NCBI RefSeq assembly: GCF_900566085.1
Contig: NZ_UPHT01000131.1
Coordinates: forward strand, 1 to 64,000
DNA: 64,000 bases
Direction: 5' to 3'
DNA from: Mycobacterium attenuatum
GTDB taxonomy: Bacteria; Actinomycetota; Actinomycetes; Mycobacteriales; Mycobacteriaceae
Shown here: positions 61,842 through 64,000 of the stretch, one piece after another
How positions within the stretch are numbered: position 1 is the first letter of the stretch
Layout of the letters: each line of letters begins with the position of its first letter
The notes under the pieces: model-generated
What the model was told of the DNA's origin: nothing
Database searches by the model: none
Seen by the model: the letters and a program-made list of their open reading frames with translations, nothing else
Position numbers and translations under genes: made by a program

Positions 61842-62384
61842 ATGAATGCAGCCGAGTTGCACGCTAAGCTGCGCGGTCTCGTCGGACAGCCCACCGGCGG
61901 CACCGGAAAGCCTTTGGTGGCACCGGATCCCGTCAACCAACCGATGATTCGGCATTGGGCACACGCGCTTGACGACATGAACCCCGTGTATTTGGATACC
62001 GAGTTCGCGGCCACGTCGAGGTTCGGCGGCATCGTGTCCCCGCCCGTCATGCTGCAGACCTGGACGATGCCCGCACCCAAGCTGGAGGGAATTCGGGAAC
62101 GCGGCGGAGCTCCAACCGAAAACACCACCAACCCAACGGCATTCCTCGAAGAAGCCGGATACACCAGCACCGTGGCGGTCAACTCGGAATTCGAGATCGA
62201 ACGCTACCCGCGCCTGGGCGACATGATCACCGCGATGGCAATCTACGAAGATGTCTCCGAGGAAAAAGAGACTGCGCTGGGCACCGGCTTCTTCCTCACC
62301 TGGGTAACCACTTATACGGACCAGCACGGAGAGGTGTTGGGACGTCAGCGATTCCGAGTACTGCGATTCCGTCCGAAACGCTGA
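61842..62384 (+). CDS. MaoC/FAS1-like dehydratase, ChsH2 N-terminal-domain type
   Basis: A 180-residue hotdog-fold protein like the N-terminal half of ChsH2 (Rv3542c), the subunit that pairs with ChsH1 to hydrate a steroid side-chain enoyl-CoA. The hydratase-2 region reads HALDDMNPVYLDTEFAATSR: the usual His is Tyr, so this subunit probably lacks the catalytic dyad, as in ChsH2. ATG 61842 has GGGAGGGCGCC upstream. Its stop overlaps the next ATG (TGATG). The DUF35 half of ChsH2 is encoded by that separate next gene. Confidence 0.82.
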   Translation: MNAAELHAKLRGLVGQPTGGTGKPLVAPDPVNQPMIRHWAHALDDMNPVYLDTEFAATSRFGGIVSPPVMLQTWTMPAPKLEGIRERGGAPTENTTNPTAFLEEAGYTSTVAVNSEFEIERYPRLGDMITAMAIYEDVSEEKETALGTGFFLTWVTTYTDQHGEVLGRQRFRVLRFRPKR

Positions 62385-62803
62385 TGACCGGTCGATTGGC
62401 GCCGGCGATCAGCCCGGATACCGAGTTCTTCTGGCGCGGGCTGCGCGAGCACAAGCTGTTGATCCAGCGCTGTGCCGGATGCGGGACACTGCGCCATCCG
62501 CCGCGACCGATGTGCCCCTGCTGCCGTTCCCTGGGCTGGACCGCCACCGAATCGTCGGGCCGCGGCACCGTCTACAGCTACGTGATGCCGCACCAGCCGC
62601 GGTTTCCCTTCTTCGAGTACCCCTACATCGTCGTGCTGGTGGAACTGGCCGAACGAATACGGCTGGTGTCTAACCTTTGCGACGTCGATCCCGCCGACGT
62701 CGCGGTCGGCATGCCGGTCGAGGTGTTCTACCAGAGTTTCGACAATGACCTGGTGCTACACCAATTCCGGCCCAGTCCCCCGTGCCCCGAAGGACGTCAA
62801 TGA
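62384..62803 (+). CDS. DUF35 OB-fold zinc-ribbon protein, ChsH2 C-terminal-domain type
   Basis: A 139-residue acyl-CoA-associated DUF35 protein. The zinc ribbon is CAGCGTLRHPPRPMCPCC (about residues 26-43, two CxxC pairs), followed by an OB fold (GRGTVYSYVMPHQPRFPFFE, YIVVLVELAERIRLVSNL). In the cholesterol pathway this domain of ChsH2 binds the thiolase-like aldolase Ltp2 and is needed for its activity. Coupled by overlaps to genes on both sides (TGATG upstream, ATGA downstream). Confidence 0.88.
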   Translation: MTGRLAPAISPDTEFFWRGLREHKLLIQRCAGCGTLRHPPRPMCPCCRSLGWTATESSGRGTVYSYVMPHQPRFPFFEYPYIVVLVELAERIRLVSNLCDVDPADVAVGMPVEVFYQSFDNDLVLHQFRPSPPCPEGRQ

Positions 62804-63243
62804 CAACCACCAGTACCTTGAAGTGGGCCGACATCAGCGTCGGGGGCGAGCTGTCTCCAATCGAAATTTCGGTCACCGCAACGGTTATCGTCGCCGGGGC
62901 TATCGCGTCGCGGGACTTCATGCCGGTGCATCACGACCGCGATTACGCCAACAAGCAAGGTTCGCCCAACGTCTTCATGAATATCCTGACCACCAACGGG
63001 CTGTGCGTGCGGTTCCTCACCGACTGGGCCGGCCCCGAGGCGATGGTCAAGAGACTCTCGATTCGCCTTGGCGTGCCATGCTTTCCGGACGACCCGCTGC
63101 GCTTCACCGGCACGGTGACCGGCAAGTCGTCCGGCTCGGGTGGCGAGAACTTCGTCGAAGTGACCTGTCAGGGCGCCAACAGCCTGGGCAAACATGTGTC
63201 AGGCACCGCGGTGCTCAGCCTGCTCGACCGGGCGGGAGCATGA
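62800..63243 (+). CDS. MaoC-like enoyl-CoA hydratase, ChsH1 type
   Basis: A 147-residue hotdog hydratase resembling ChsH1 (Rv3541c). It keeps the catalytic Asp/His arrangement in ASRDFMPVHHDRDYANKQG (about 40-58), unlike its partner two genes upstream, so it should be the active half of a heteromeric hydratase. ATG 62800 is within the DUF35 gene's end; its stop overlaps the thiolase ATG. Likely role: hydration of a steroid or other branched side-chain enoyl-CoA. Confidence 0.87.
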   Translation: MTTTSTLKWADISVGGELSPIEISVTATVIVAGAIASRDFMPVHHDRDYANKQGSPNVFMNILTTNGLCVRFLTDWAGPEAMVKRLSIRLGVPCFPDDPLRFTGTVTGKSSGSGGENFVEVTCQGANSLGKHVSGTAVLSLLDRAGA

Positions 63244-64000
63244 CCGGCTCGCTCGCCAGCGCCGCGGCCATCGCGGGAATCGGTCAGACCGAGTTCTCCA
63301 AGGAATCCGGGCGCAGCGAGCTGCAATTGGCGTGTGAGGCGGTCAGCGCCGCCCTGGATGACGCCGGTGTGGCTCCCGGCGACGTCGACGGCATGGTCAC
63401 CTTCACCATGGACGCCAGCGACGAGATCGAGGTCGCCCGCAATGTCGGTATCGGCGATCTCGACTTCTTCAGCCGGGTGCCCCACGGCGGTGGCGCAGCG
63501 GCCGGGACCGTGGCGCACGCGGCAATGGCGGTCGCCACGGGTGTCGCCGAGGTGGTGGTGTGCTATCGCGCGTTCAACGAGCGCTCCGGTATGCGGTTCG
63601 GCGGCAGCGGGCGCACCAGCAGCCAAACCCCGTTGTTCATGGCGCATTACGCGCCGTTCGGATTGCTTACGCCCGCGGCATGGGTGGCACTGCACGCCCA
63701 GCGTTACATGTCGACCTACGGCGTCACCAACGAGCACTTCGGTGCGATTGCCGTAGTCGACCGGGCCCATGCGGCCCGCAATCCCGACGCGTGGTTCTAC
63801 CAGCGCCCGATCACGTTGGCAGATCACCAGACGTCGCGCTGGATCGTCGAACCCGTACTACGCCTGCTGGATTGCTGCCAAGAAAGCGACGGCGGGGTTG
63901 CGCTGGTGGTGACCAGTGTGCAGCGGGCCAGCGACCTGCGCCAGCCGCCCGCCGTGATCAGCGCGGCGGCCCAGGGCGCTGCCGCCAACGGCGAGATGAT
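63240..64000 (+). CDS. Thiolase-like lipid-transfer protein/aldolase, Ltp2 type (partial)
   Basis: The first 253 residues of a thiolase-superfamily protein of the SCP-x/Ltp2 kind; it continues past the window. Visible: AAIAGIGQTEFSKESGRSEL, VDGMVTFTMDASDEIEVARN, VPHGGGAAAGTVAHAAMAVA, CYRAFNERSGMRFGGSG and FNER-type conserved loop, then DHQTSRWIVEPVLRLLDCC. Such proteins act as retro-aldolases on steroid side chains when bound to a DUF35 partner. ATG 63240 overlaps the stop of the hydratase gene (ATGA), completing a tightly coupled four-gene operon. Confidence 0.88.
   Translation, partial: MTGSLASAAAIAGIGQTEFSKESGRSELQLACEAVSAALDDAGVAPGDVDGMVTFTMDASDEIEVARNVGIGDLDFFSRVPHGGGAAAGTVAHAAMAVATGVAEVVVCYRAFNERSGMRFGGSGRTSSQTPLFMAHYAPFGLLTPAAWVALHAQRYMSTYGVTNEHFGAIAVVDRAHAARNPDAWFYQRPITLADHQTSRWIVEPVLRLLDCCQESDGGVALVVTSVQRASDLRQPPAVISAAAQGAAANGEM

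Overview
The window is from a slow-growing Mycobacterium. It is GC-rich and carries PE, PPE and PE_PGRS genes. Most genes match, in order, the M. tuberculosis block from mrp (Rv1229c) down to Rv1191, read in reverse. It is not M. tuberculosis itself: it lacks esxKL next to PE13/PPE18, has a decayed IS and a PE_PGRS between the Rv1220c and Rv1219c equivalents, and carries a large NRPS/PKS locus where M. tuberculosis has esxKL and an IS. Names and Rv numbers come from recognising the proteins; no search was run.

Layout. 1-5.7 kb: tail of a Pro/Ala-rich protein, mrp, and the envelope-stress block sigE-rseA-htrA-tatB, with an O-methyltransferase divergent from sigE. 5.7-10.2 kb: accessory patch with an IS1380-family pseudogene, a PE_PGRS, a PPE scrap and a Cys-rich secreted protein. 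10.5-14.4 kb: TetR-controlled drug-efflux ABC operon plus an ICMT-like membrane protein. 14.5-18.2 kb: a broken CocE-type hydrolase and divergent glgC/glgM (alpha-glucan synthesis) whose shared promoter region carries a 57-bp tandem repeat. 18.2-24.1 kb: leftward run of DUF3117, tag, DivIVA-like, gpgS, folP2, fadD6 and LOG. 24.1-29.8 kb: AAA protein, dapE, dapD and an MFS transporter.

30-53 kb is the accessory core. A rightward, overlapping operon mbtC-mbtD-mbtE-mbtF-mbtG-mbtH-mbtK (KS; AT-KR-ACP; two NRPSs with three modules in all; lysine N-hydroxylase; MbtH; hydroxylysine N-acyltransferase) lies beside a leftward set: a type II thioesterase, a condensation-type acyltransferase and a CYP138-like P450. 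A small Met/His/Pro-rich secreted protein sits at the left edge. This is mycobactin-type chemistry (N-acyl-N-hydroxylysine plus a beta-hydroxyacyl unit), but the salicylate/oxazoline genes (mbtA, mbtB, mbtI, mbtJ) are not in the window. Either they act from elsewhere or the locus makes a different hydroxamate lipopeptide. This is the most interesting part of the window.

53-64 kb: a 20-bp repeat array, the PPE18/PE13-like pair without Esx genes, a PucR-type regulator, a leftward set (aldehyde dehydrogenase, two alpha/beta hydrolases, fadD36), and a divergent operon resembling the ChsH2/ChsH1/Ltp2 steroid side-chain hydratase-aldolase system, with the ChsH2 halves encoded separately. The last gene runs off the window.
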